Below are positions 56,281-64,000 of a stretch of DNA of 64,000 nt, in pieces; position 1 is the stretch's first letter, and every line of letters begins with the position of its first letter. A program made the translations under genes and the position numbers. Location of the stretch: assembly GCA_910588545.1 (NCBI GenBank), contig CAJUOU010000002.1:1-64000 (forward strand). Direction: 5' to 3'. The notes beneath the pieces are model-generated. The model ran no database searches and was not told the origin of the DNA. It saw only the letters and a list, made by a program, of their open reading frames with translations. The stretch is from an uncultured Christensenellaceae bacterium (GTDB taxonomy: Bacteria; Bacillota; Clostridia; Christensenellales; UBA3700).

Positions 56281-58626
56281 TTATAGACCTAATTGCCCCA
56301 ATATTTTAACCATTTGTCTTGGGTCTTTGCTATAGTAATCGGCACCTATTTGCAATGCGATTTCCTCATTAAGCACTGCCCCACCTACAAAAACAATTAC
56401 ACCGTCTATATTTTCTCTCAAAGCTTTTATAGTTTTTTCCATATTTTTTACGGTAGTTGTCATAAGTGCAGATAATCCAACTATCTTGGCATTTTCTTTT
56501 TTTGCAGTTTGCACAACTTTTTCAATCTGAACATCTTTACCCAAATCAATAATATTGTATCCGTAATTTTGTAAAACAGTTTTAACTATATTTTTACCTA
56601 TATCGTGAACATCTCCCTGTACAGTAGCCAAAACTATTTTTGCACCATTATCCAACGAGCTACCACCTAGTGTAAGTTTGATTGTATCGCAAACGGCTTT
56701 TGCACAATCGGCAGAACTTATTAACTGAGGTAAAAACAGCTTGCCTTGTTCGTACATATCCCCTATATAGTCAAGTGCGGGGATTACCTCTTTTTCAATA
56801 ATATCAAGTCCGTTTTGATTTTTAAGCATATTTTGTACTACACTTACGGCTTTTGCTTTTAACGATTTTATTATACAGTCCTGCAACGAATACTCTGCCC
56901 CAATAACCTCGGTAGCATTATTAATAACTCCGAAATGTTCTATAAAATCTTTACCGTTTTCGTCCACACCGCTTATCAAGTTAAACACCCTAAAGCTTTG
57001 CATCATTTCCGTAATATTAGGGTTTATGATAGCTAAATCCAAACCAAAACTTAAAGCCATTGTCAAAAAGTGACTATTTACAATTTGCCTGTTTGGCAAT
57101 CCAAAAGAAATGTTTGAAACTCCAAGTACTGTTTTTACACCAAATTTTTCCTTTATCAATTTAAGTGCTTGCAAAGTTTTCATTGCTTGGTTTTGTTCGC
57201 CACCAACTGTCAAAGTTAGGCAGTCAATTATTAAATTTTCTTTTTTAATGCCGATTTTTGTAGCCTTATTTATTATTTTTTCGGCAATACGCACCCTTTC
57301 TTCCACACTTTTTGGCACTCCGTTTTTATCTATCGTAAGTCCTAAAAGCATAGCCCCGTATTTTTTTGCAATAGGCAAAATATTATCCAAAACTTCATCG
57401 TCGCCGTTAACGGAATTTATAATGACTTTACCATTTGCATAACGTACGCCTACTTCCACTGCCAACGGGTCGCTGCTATCAATCTGCAACGGCAAATCGG
57501 TAACAGCCTGAACTGCCTTTACGGCAATTTTCATCATCTCTGCCTCGTCTATGTTTGGTATACCCATATTGATATCCAAAATATCGGCACCCGCCTGCAT
57601 TTGCTCTACAGCTTGATTTTCAAAGTAAGCAATATCTTTTTTTGCGATTGCCTCTTTCATCAACTTTTTACCTGTAGGATTAATCCTTTCCCCAATTATT
57701 TTAGGGCTGTCAATTTCAAGATATCTCGTACCGCTTGCAAGCGAAGATACAGGAGCAACCTCACGTTTTATAGGTTTAAGCCCTTTTATCTTATCAACCA
57801 TAGCGGCAATATATTTATCGTCTGTTCCGCAACATCCGCCGACAATACTTACACCGCGCTTAACATACTCCGCCATAACCTGTGCAAAATCTTCGGCATC
57901 AACATCGTATTCGGTAACACCATTTCGTATAAAAGGCAAGCCTGCATTTGGTTTTAATACTATAGGAATACTGCATTTCTCTACCAATTCATCTACAATA
58001 CTGCCAAGTTGTTTAGGTCCTAACGAACAGTTAACTCCAAGGGCGTCTACTCCAAGACCTTCCATTGTAGCAACCATTGCAAGTAGCGGACAGCCCGCAA
58101 AAGTCCTTTTGCTTTCGTCAAAACTCATTGTTGTAATAATAGGTTTGTCGCTGTTTTCCTTTACAGCAAGGACTGCTGCCTTTAACTCGTACAAATCACT
58201 CATTGTTTCCACAACAAACAAGTCAACCTCATTTTTTGCTATAAGTACAATTTCCTTATAAATTTCGTAAGCTTTGTCAAATGTCAAACTTCCGATTGGC
58301 TCAAGCAACTCCCCAATACTACCCATATCCAAAGCGACATAACCGTAGCCAAAATCATTGACGGCACGCTTTGCAATTTTAATACCCTTTTCGATAACCT
58401 CGCGATAAGGATAATTTTTCATTTTCACAGCATTTGCACCGAAAGTGTTGGTGTAAATAATATCTGCACCGCTTTTTAGATATGCTTTGTGGATATTGTA
58501 TACAATTTGAGGTTCGGTTATATTAAGCATTTCGGGCTTTTCGCCGACTTTTAAACCGGCGTTTATAAGCATTGTGCCCATCGCGCCATCCAAAACCACC
58601 ACTTTTTTTGCAAATAACTCTTTCAT
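56281..58626 (-). CDS. metH: Cobalamin-dependent methionine synthase, short form
   Basis: The enzyme moves a methyl group from methyltetrahydrofolate through cobalamin to homocysteine. The 781-residue protein has the homocysteine domain (about 1-290, zinc cysteines in VNCSLGP and GGCCGTDD), the folate domain (from about 305, GERINPTGKK), the cap (about 570-650) and the B12 domain with VQGDVHDIGKN. It ends after the B12 domain and lacks the C-terminal activation domain of the long E. coli form; that domain is encoded separately 75 bases upstream. The ATG at 58626 has GAGG upstream. It is the last gene of the metF / activation / metH cluster. Confidence 0.94.
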   Translation of the reverse strand: MKELFAKKVVVLDGAMGTMLINAGLKVGEKPEMLNITEPQIVYNIHKAYLKSGADIIYTNTFGANAVKMKNYPYREVIEKGIKIAKRAVNDFGYGYVALDMGSIGELLEPIGSLTFDKAYEIYKEIVLIAKNEVDLFVVETMSDLYELKAAVLAVKENSDKPIITTMSFDESKRTFAGCPLLAMVATMEGLGVDALGVNCSLGPKQLGSIVDELVEKCSIPIVLKPNAGLPFIRNGVTEYDVDAEDFAQVMAEYVKRGVSIVGGCCGTDDKYIAAMVDKIKGLKPIKREVAPVSSLASGTRYLEIDSPKIIGERINPTGKKLMKEAIAKKDIAYFENQAVEQMQAGADILDINMGIPNIDEAEMMKIAVKAVQAVTDLPLQIDSSDPLAVEVGVRYANGKVIINSVNGDDEVLDNILPIAKKYGAMLLGLTIDKNGVPKSVEERVRIAEKIINKATKIGIKKENLIIDCLTLTVGGEQNQAMKTLQALKLIKEKFGVKTVLGVSNISFGLPNRQIVNSHFLTMALSFGLDLAIINPNITEMMQSFRVFNLISGVDENGKDFIEHFGVINNATEVIGAEYSLQDCIIKSLKAKAVSVVQNMLKNQNGLDIIEKEVIPALDYIGDMYEQGKLFLPQLISSADCAKAVCDTIKLTLGGSSLDNGAKIVLATVQGDVHDIGKNIVKTVLQNYGYNIIDLGKDVQIEKVVQTAKKENAKIVGLSALMTTTVKNMEKTIKALRENIDGVIVFVGGAVLNEEIALQIGADYYSKDPRQMVKILGQLGL

Positions 58627-58701
58627 TTTCAGCCTCTTTATTTATTAAAAATAACTTTGTTTAATTGACAATAAAAATTTAAACAAAGTTATCAAATTTT
58701 C

Positions 58702-59343
58702 TCACTCTGCCTTGCCACACTTAACCGAACATTTGCCCTTTTGCGGGCAAGTAAGACAAATACTACCAAACAACTGCTTTTTGCTTGAAAAACCTATAAA
58801 CGCGGTTATCGATTTAAGCGGAGTCATAAGGTAATTTTCATTTACATTTATACCCAAATACTTGCTCCCACCAACCGCTTCAATCAAATCTTTTTGCAAA
58901 CTTATATCCAAATCGCCATAGCCGGGACTAAAACGCATCGTTTTATACAAATTTGTTTGAGCAGTTATTTCCGTCTCCAATTCGTCCAAAATGCTCTCGG
59001 CGTAAACGCTTGCTACTGCATCCATAACCAATGAACGCACCATATCTACTTTTGCATAAAAATCAATTTTTTTATCTATAGCAAGCCCCAAAGTTACTAC
59101 CAAAGTAGCAATGCTTTCGCAATCGTCAAACAAATTGTTTATATCATGGCTTTTAAGCAACAAATTCAATTTATTTATCTTATAAAATCCATTTTCTTTG
59201 CTAACATCGCTTATTACACATATTTTTTTAGGATTGCTTATGTTTTTTACTTCCAAAAAAACATCATCTATCAAGTTGTCAAAACCGCTGTCAAGCCCTT
59301 TATAATTAAGATATTTTTTTACCGTTTTTTTATCTATATCCAT
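58702..59343 (-). CDS. Free-standing MetH activation protein
   Basis: The 213-residue protein corresponds to the C-terminal activation domain of long MetH, which uses S-adenosylmethionine to re-methylate oxidised cobalamin. The signature RFSPGYGDLDIS is clear, and the C-terminal CLTCPQKGKCSVKCG is the cysteine-rich end seen in stand-alone forms. It lies between metF and a metH that lacks this domain, so the two together should make a complete enzyme. The ATG at 59343 has GGAG upstream. The assignment is firm at the family level. Confidence 0.9.
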   Translation of the reverse strand: MDIDKKTVKKYLNYKGLDSGFDNLIDDVFLEVKNISNPKKICVISDVSKENGFYKINKLNLLLKSHDINNLFDDCESIATLVVTLGLAIDKKIDFYAKVDMVRSLVMDAVASVYAESILDELETEITAQTNLYKTMRFSPGYGDLDISLQKDLIEAVGGSKYLGINVNENYLMTPLKSITAFIGFSSKKQLFGSICLTCPQKGKCSVKCGKAE

Positions 59344-59361
59344 AAACTCTCCAAAAATTAA

Positions 59362-60228
59362 TCACACTTCCAAAAGACCTTTTACCTGTCCGTAAATATT
59401 TTCGGCAACGGCGGGATTATTCATTGTATACAAATGTATTCCGCTTATGTCACTTGATAAAAGTTCCACTATTTGAGAAGTAGCAAAGCTTGTCCCTGCA
59501 TCAAACATTGCATTGTCGTTGTTGCCATATTTTGCAATCAGTTTTGTCAATCTTGTTGGCATACTCGCACCCGACAAAGATATAACTTTTTCAATCTGTC
59601 TTGTGTTGGTAATTGGCATTATTCCCGCTTCGATAGGAATGTTAATACCGGCTATTTCCGCAATATCTCTAAACCTGTAAAACTCTTCATTGTCAAAAAA
59701 CATTTGAGTTATCAAAGCACTTACACCTGCATCGACTTTTTTCTTTAAATTTAAAATATCTTCCTTTTGATTTGCGCTTTCATTATGTCCCGCAGGGTAA
59801 CAAGCCGCCAAAATATTAAACTTATCCCCCATTTTTGACTTAATATAATATATCAAATCAACTGCATGCTCAAAATCGCCTTTTTGAGTAACATTAGGGT
59901 TTCTGTCTCCGCGCAAAGCAAGTATATCTTTTACGCCTATCGCACTTAAAGCAGCTAAAATTTCATCGATTTCGCTTTTAGTAGAGCCTATACATGTAAG
60001 GTGAGCAACGGGCTTGCTTTTTCCGCTATTTGCGATTAATTTGCAAACTTCGACTGTCCTGTTATCCTTAGCAGTACCTCCCGCACCGTAAGTAACACTT
60101 ATAAAATCCGGATTCAATTTTATCAAACTATCGGTAACTCTTTTTATATTTTCAAAACTCGTACTTTGTTTTGGCGGAAACACCTCAAATGAAAATGTGT
60201 GTTTCCTTATTCCGTTTGTATTATACAT
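59362..60228 (-). CDS. metF: Methylenetetrahydrofolate reductase
   Basis: The FAD enzyme makes methyltetrahydrofolate, the methyl donor for MetH. The 288-residue protein has FSFEVFPPKQ at the start, ISVTYGAGGTAKD, HLTCIGSTKSEI, ALRGDRNP and the C-terminal GIHLYTMN, all standard for the family. The ATG at 60228 has AAGGTG upstream. It is 18 bases from the activation-protein gene and heads the methionine cluster. No SAM riboswitch is visible in the short 21-base gap before it, so transcription may come through the glycosyltransferase gene upstream. Confidence 0.96.
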   Translation of the reverse strand: MYNTNGIRKHTFSFEVFPPKQSTSFENIKRVTDSLIKLNPDFISVTYGAGGTAKDNRTVEVCKLIANSGKSKPVAHLTCIGSTKSEIDEILAALSAIGVKDILALRGDRNPNVTQKGDFEHAVDLIYYIKSKMGDKFNILAACYPAGHNESANQKEDILNLKKKVDAGVSALITQMFFDNEEFYRFRDIAEIAGINIPIEAGIMPITNTRQIEKVISLSGASMPTRLTKLIAKYGNNDNAMFDAGTSFATSQIVELLSSDISGIHLYTMNNPAVAENIYGQVKGLLEV

Positions 60229-60249
60229 AATTCACCTTAAATAATTTTT

Positions 60250-61242
60250 TTATTCCTTTTCTCTATTTAGTTTCCAAACAAGTTTAGGCATTCTCATTTT
60301 AATCAAAGCCATGAACAAAACATTGGAAAAACTTTTGTTTTTAGCATTGTCAATATATGTTTTGATTTTAAATGCACTATATTCCTTTAGTGCGTAAATG
60401 TTTTTAACTTTTTCCTTATCGTAATATGTAGAAATATGAGAAAGTTCGTGATAAAACAAATTCCATATCAAATTGAACTTTACAATGCCTTTTATATTTT
60501 CGTCCTTGACAAAGTTCTCCACGTGTCTATATGCCTCTGTCTTTACAGTAATAAAATTGTCATTGTATTTTTGTATCATATTTTCGTCCAATCTCAAATA
60601 ATACAAATACTCGTCCACCACATAGTAAGAAAGCGACATTTTTAAATACTCAAACAAAAACTTTATATCTTCCCACATTGTTATACTTTCATCAAACTTG
60701 ATATTCCATTTATTTATAATATCCGTTTTAAATAAAGTTCTCCAACTACTTAAAGTCACGGCATTTTCTCCGTCTTCCAAACAAAATACATTGCTTGCAA
60801 ACTCATCAAAATTCAACAAATAATTTTTGCTGTTTTTCAAATTGTTTTCATAAACCTTTTCATTATGGCTTACATAATATTTTTTATATTTGCAAAAGGC
60901 AATATCCGTTTCAAAATGAGTTATTCCGTAATGCAACATTTCAATATAATTCTTGGCGATATAGTCACCGCCGTTAACGAAAGTGACATACTTACCTGTA
61001 GCTTTAGACAATCCTATATTTTTAATTTCACTGCTGTTCAAGTCAGGCTCATGCACAACAACTATCCTTTTATCTGCAGATGCCGTATCGTCGCAAATTT
61101 TTGCAGTTCCGTCAAAACTGCCGTCATCTACCAATATTACTTGCAAATTTTCATAAGTTTGGCAAAGTATGCTATCCAAACATTCCTTTAGATAATTTTC
61201 CACATTGCTGACAGGGACAACTACGCTTATTAAATCTTTCAT
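60250..61242 (-). CDS. Family 2 glycosyltransferase
   Basis: The 330-residue protein starts ISVVVPVSNVENYLKECLDS and continues QVILVDDGSFDGT, the GT2 nucleotide-sugar-binding core (about 1-110). The C-terminal half is helical with no clear membrane span. The usual DxD metal site, commonly written FVDSDDW, here reads FVNGGDY, so one or two key acids are missing; activity may be weak or the donor unusual. It may add a sugar to an envelope polymer. It sits directly upstream of metF on the same strand with a 21-base gap, although the functional link to methionine synthesis is unlikely. Confidence 0.82.
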   Translation of the reverse strand: MKDLISVVVPVSNVENYLKECLDSILCQTYENLQVILVDDGSFDGTAKICDDTASADKRIVVVHEPDLNSSEIKNIGLSKATGKYVTFVNGGDYIAKNYIEMLHYGITHFETDIAFCKYKKYYVSHNEKVYENNLKNSKNYLLNFDEFASNVFCLEDGENAVTLSSWRTLFKTDIINKWNIKFDESITMWEDIKFLFEYLKMSLSYYVVDEYLYYLRLDENMIQKYNDNFITVKTEAYRHVENFVKDENIKGIVKFNLIWNLFYHELSHISTYYDKEKVKNIYALKEYSAFKIKTYIDNAKNKSFSNVLFMALIKMRMPKLVWKLNREKE

Positions 61243-61478
61243 TAAATACTCCTATATTTATTTTAGTAAAAAACACGGAAGTCCTACAATTAATTTTATT
61301 TTTAATCAATAAAATTATTCATTTTTTCAAATATATCTGTAATTTTACTATTTTTACAATTATACAAAACTATTTTAACATAAAATTTTTAAATTAGCAA
61401 ATATTATAACTTATTATCTTCTTATATAAAATATTAAAATTTTTAAGTACACTATAAAACTTAACATTTTTTAATTTT
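61243..61478. other. AT-rich gap
   Basis: This is gene-free, very AT-rich sequence between the glycosyltransferase and the radical SAM gene. A TATAAT on the minus strand near 61365 may belong to a promoter, but its -35 box is poor. No terminator hairpin is evident for the radical SAM gene. Confidence 0.35.
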
Positions 61479-62573
61479 TCAGCTTCCGGCACGCAATTTT
61501 TTTAGCACCTTTGCAAATATTACAGCACTTTTTTTATAAAAGTTTTTATATGCTATACAATAGTCCAAGCTTTCTTTTTCCCGTTTGCAACCACCGCCTC
61601 TGCAATATTTAAAATACTCACATTTTTTACATTTGTCATTTATTTCATAAGATTGTTTTAAAAACTGTAACCCTCTTTCTGATTTTGTAAGTATATTAAA
61701 ATCGCAATATTTTATATTACCAAGCAACCACTCGTCACTGCAATAAAAATCACAAGGATATACATTGCCGTTACTCTCCACCACAAATTGACGTGAGCAA
61801 GCGCCAATCATTCCGCATTGCTCAGGTTTAACTCCCCCATAAAGGCGTACAATATTATCAAAACTTCGTATGCTAGTATATTCATCATTCAAAAAATCAT
61901 TTGCATACAACCTAAACAGCTTAATCAAATAATTTTGATACTGTTTCCCTGTCATAAAAAGTTCGCTTTCTTCATTACTTCCAAATGGTTTCAAGCAAGG
62001 TATAAACTGTAAAAATTTATAACCCTTACTCTTAAAATAGTTGTAAATTTCTTCCACATTATCGGCAAAATAACCTGTAACCACACTCAAAATATTGTAA
62101 TCAACTTTATATTTATCAAGTAATTTTATCCCATTTTCTATTTTTTCGAAAGACGAGCTTTGGTCACTCATTACTCTAAATTTGTTATGTATTTCATTTC
62201 CATCCAAACTTACGCCCAATAAAAAATTATTAGCTTTAAAAAATTCCGCCCAATCATCGTCAATCAATGTGCCGTTTGTCTGCAAACTATAATAAATTTT
62301 ACCCTTATAATTGTAACTATTTACGCAATCGATAAAATGCTTAAAATATTCAATACCCGCAAGCAATGGCTCGCCCCCTTGAAACACAATGCCAATATTA
62401 TCGCCGTTTGCAAACGCGATGGCTTTTTCTATCAAATTATCTGCAATGTCATTGTTCATAACGCCATATTGTCCTGTTTTTCTATGGCTTACTACATCGC
62501 TGTAAAAACAATATTTACATTTCATATTGCATAGTCCCGATGCAGGTTTAATCATTATAGATAATGCTGGCAT
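61479..62573 (-). CDS. Anaerobic sulfatase maturase-type radical SAM enzyme
   Basis: The 364-residue protein closely follows characterised anSME enzymes, which oxidise a cysteine or serine of sulfatases to formylglycine. It begins MPALSIMIKPASGLCNMKC, contains the CxxxCxxC iron-sulfur site (C15, C19, C22) and VFQGGEPLLAG, SLQTNGTLIDDDW and VSLDGNEIHN. The C-terminal SPASM region (CGMIGACSRQF, YPCDFY, CKKCEYFKYCRGGGC) binds two more clusters. The ATG at 62573 has AGGAG upstream. No sulfatase gene lies in the window. A 52-residue ORF on the same strand begins about 250 bases upstream of its start, so the natural substrate could be that peptide or a sulfatase elsewhere. Confidence 0.88.
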   Translation of the reverse strand: MPALSIMIKPASGLCNMKCKYCFYSDVVSHRKTGQYGVMNNDIADNLIEKAIAFANGDNIGIVFQGGEPLLAGIEYFKHFIDCVNSYNYKGKIYYSLQTNGTLIDDDWAEFFKANNFLLGVSLDGNEIHNKFRVMSDQSSSFEKIENGIKLLDKYKVDYNILSVVTGYFADNVEEIYNYFKSKGYKFLQFIPCLKPFGSNEESELFMTGKQYQNYLIKLFRLYANDFLNDEYTSIRSFDNIVRLYGGVKPEQCGMIGACSRQFVVESNGNVYPCDFYCSDEWLLGNIKYCDFNILTKSERGLQFLKQSYEINDKCKKCEYFKYCRGGGCKREKESLDYCIAYKNFYKKSAVIFAKVLKKLRAGS

Positions 62574-62590
62574 ACTCTAACTCCTATAAA

Positions 62591-62605
62591 TAATATCGAT
62601 TTTCG
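62591..62605 (+). repeat. Dispersed motif, variant copy 4
   Basis: TAATATCGATTTTCG differs at one base from the TAATACCGATTTTCG found at 4665, 44523 and 53704. Confidence 0.35.
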
Positions 62606-62667
62606 ACAGTTTTTTTACCTTTTAAATGGTTTTTAATAAAATCCGACATGCAAAATTTCAAATGGCT

Positions 62668-62826
62668 TCAATACAGCTTTATCGTTAAAGTCGGATAATT
62701 TTCTTCCAAAATATTTACGATTTCCGCATTATCAAAGTCTGCCGATTTTTTAGACTTAAAATTGGCATTGTTTTTCTTAAACCACATTTCAACGCCGGCT
62801 ACTAAAAACATTTTAATTTTGCTCAT
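62668..62826 (-). CDS. 52-residue small protein before a radical SAM gene
   Basis: The ORF starts at ATG 62826 with AGGA 6 bases upstream and ends at TGA 62668. The product begins MSKIKMFLVAGVEMWFKKNN and ends NYPTLTIKLY. It is rich in lysine and asparagine, has no cysteine and has one tryptophan. It lies on the same strand as the anSME-type gene, 94 bases before it. It could be a peptide substrate of that enzyme or a small regulatory protein; it matches no family I recognise. It is supported by the start site, codon use like that of its neighbours and position only. Confidence 0.5.
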   Translation of the reverse strand: MSKIKMFLVAGVEMWFKKNNANFKSKKSADFDNAEIVNILEENYPTLTIKLY

Positions 62827-62943
62827 ATTTTTCCTATATTTTTTATTATAACATAAAAATAAACGTAAAGCAATATAATATTTTTTAAAATATTCTCAAG
62901 CAATTCAATCAAAAATTACATTATTTTTAAAATAATTGCCATA

Positions 62944-62972
62944 TTGATTTTTTGTATTAGATATGCTATAAT
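62944..62972 (+). promoter_or_regulatory. Promoter of the YjbR-like gene
   Basis: TTGATT (62944-62949), a 17-base spacer and TATAAT (62967-62972) with an extended TGC before it lie about 30 bases before the ATG at 63005. Confidence 0.7.
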
Positions 62973-63004
62973 CAATTTATAAGAAAGTTTTAAAAAGGGT
63001 TATT

Positions 63005-63712
63005 ATGAATCAAATTTTGCAAGAAGTTTTCGGACAATACAAAGTTAATTTAAACTGCTTAACAAATTACGGTTTTAATTTTAACAATGATTACTATGAA
63101 TATGTTACAAACATAGTCAGCGGCAGTATGAAACTAACGGTAAAAATCAATGTAATGGGAAATATAGAAACCGAGGTTTACGATTTGGAAAGCGAAGAAA
63201 TTTATACTCTTTTTCTTGCAGAAGGTGCAAGCGGAGTTTTTGTCGGAGAAGTAAAAAAAGCTTATGAAAAAGCATTAATCGATATTCGCGATAAGTGCTT
63301 TACAAAGACTATTTTTACAAGTGATTATGCATTGCAAATTATTGATTACATAAAAAATAAATATGGAGACAATCTTGAATTTTTATGGGCGAAGTCTCCT
63401 AACAACGCTATTTGGAGAAGAAAAGACAACAATAAATGGTACTGTGCCCTGCTTACCACAAAAGAAAAATCTTTAGGGCTTGATGGAGATAAGCCTGTCG
63501 AGATAATCGATTTTATGGAAAATCCTCAAATTATCCCGAATATAATAGATATGAAAAACTATTTTCCTGCCTACCACATGAACAAAAAATATTGGATTAC
63601 TATCCGATTGGACGGTTGCAGTTTGCCAATAAAAAAAGTGTTTGAACATATTGACAAAAGCTATCTACTTGCAAACAAAAAGGCATCGAAAATCGGGGCT
63701 AAATGCAAATAA
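63005..63712 (+). CDS. MmcQ/YjbR-like protein
   Basis: The 235-residue protein seems to hold two related parts. The second half (about 120-225) has the MmcQ/YjbR pattern: FLWAKSPNNAIWRRKDNNKWYCALL, the EIIDFM segment and PAYHMNKKYWITIRLDG. The fold is the double-wing type often called DNA-binding, but the function is not established. The first half has no clear match. The ATG has AAAGGG upstream and a good promoter. It is a single gene, followed by the separately promoted DUF1538 gene. Confidence 0.8.
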   Translation: MNQILQEVFGQYKVNLNCLTNYGFNFNNDYYEYVTNIVSGSMKLTVKINVMGNIETEVYDLESEEIYTLFLAEGASGVFVGEVKKAYEKALIDIRDKCFTKTIFTSDYALQIIDYIKNKYGDNLEFLWAKSPNNAIWRRKDNNKWYCALLTTKEKSLGLDGDKPVEIIDFMENPQIIPNIIDMKNYFPAYHMNKKYWITIRLDGCSLPIKKVFEHIDKSYLLANKKASKIGAKCK

Positions 63713-63755
63713 AACTAAAAATTTTTAATTTTTTTTATTTTTTATATTTATATAT

Positions 63756-63784
63756 TTGTCAATTAATAAAATATATGCTAAAAT
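63756..63784 (+). promoter_or_regulatory. Promoter of the DUF1538 gene
   Basis: TTGTCA (63756-63761), a 17-base spacer and TAAAAT (63779-63784) lie about 40 bases before the ATG at 63825. Confidence 0.7.
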
Positions 63785-63824
63785 CTAAATATCAAAATTA
63801 TGAGCAAAAGCAAAGGAGTGGCTA

Positions 63825-64000
63825 ATGGTTAAATCGCTGTTATTAAAACTTAAAGAAGCATTGATTTCTGTACTTCCTATTACAGCAATAGTTTTGATTA
63901 TTTCCTTTACGCCACTTGTCGATTTGTCAACTACGGAAATTGTATCATTTGCTGTTTCCGCTGTTTTTTTGATTTTGGGTATCGGACTATTTAATTTGGG
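63825..64000 (+). CDS. DUF1538 membrane protein, cut by window end
   Basis: The first 58 residues are visible. They begin MVKSLLLKLKEALISVLPIT and contain two hydrophobic segments, matching the start of DUF1538 membrane proteins (LKEALxSVLP, FTPLVDLST). The function of the family is unknown; it is sometimes annotated as a permease. The ATG has AAAGGAG upstream and the gene has its own promoter. The rest lies beyond the window. Confidence 0.75.
   Translation, partial: MVKSLLLKLKEALISVLPITAIVLIISFTPLVDLSTTEIVSFAVSAVFLILGIGLFNL

Noticed and set aside
60229..60249. SAM riboswitch controlling metF
   Set aside because: The gap is only 21 bases and no S-box pattern appears upstream in the non-coding DNA.

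Overview
This window comes from a low-GC, endospore-forming member of the Bacillota (Clostridia type), probably a gut anaerobe. Four observations support this. It has sporulation genes (spoIVA, ylbJ). It carries the Firmicute rpmF-yceD / ackA-pta / tmcAL-ylbJ neighbourhood. Strong Shine-Dalgarno sites and near-consensus sigma-A promoters with 17-bp spacers lie in front of many genes. It also has fermentative acetate metabolism, a T-box thrS, a GH95 fucosidase and an anaerobic sulfatase maturase. Species cannot be named from the sequence.

Layout. Positions 0.2-9.7 kb are housekeeping: rpmF and yceD, ackA and pta, tmcAL, ylbJ, a small lipoprotein, thrS under a T-box, and luxS. Positions 10.3-14.6 kb hold two sugar-cleaving enzymes, a GH95 protein and a six-hairpin-type protein. 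Positions 14.7-23.1 kb form a defence island transcribed leftward. Its right half is visibly richer in GC: a C-protein-like regulator, Vsr, an M.HpaII-like methylase, an HpaII-like nuclease and a broken second cytosine methylase. Its left half is AT-rich: an HNH nuclease, a third cytosine methylase, and a protein fusing a GHKL ATPase to a TIR domain and a zinc ribbon. An IS200-type insertion sequence sits at the right end, and a 19-bp direct repeat flanks the whole segment. Positions 23.1-25.8 kb encode a phosphodiesterase-like lipoprotein and a sodium/solute symporter.

Positions 26.1-42.3 kb are taken up by only two giant genes in one operon: a lipoprotein of about 3,150 residues built on repeats of about 320 residues, and a membrane-anchored surface protein of 2,260 residues. 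Positions 43.0-44.5 kb hold a membrane protein and a DUF1624 acyltransferase-like protein. Positions 44.7-53.5 kb are a complete glycogen cluster, glgB-C-D-A-P. Positions 53.8-64 kb contain spoIVA, an SGNH hydrolase, a methionine module (metF, a free-standing MetH activation protein and a short MetH), a family-2 glycosyltransferase, an anSME-type radical SAM enzyme preceded by a 52-residue small ORF, a YjbR-like protein and the start of a DUF1538 membrane protein.

The strongest candidate for something new is the HNH / cytosine methylase / GHKL-TIR module. It looks like restriction-modification joined to a TIR effector, stacked on an HpaII-type system with its own activator and paired operators. 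The second candidate is the pair of giant surface proteins, whose promoter carries tandem 11-bp repeats.
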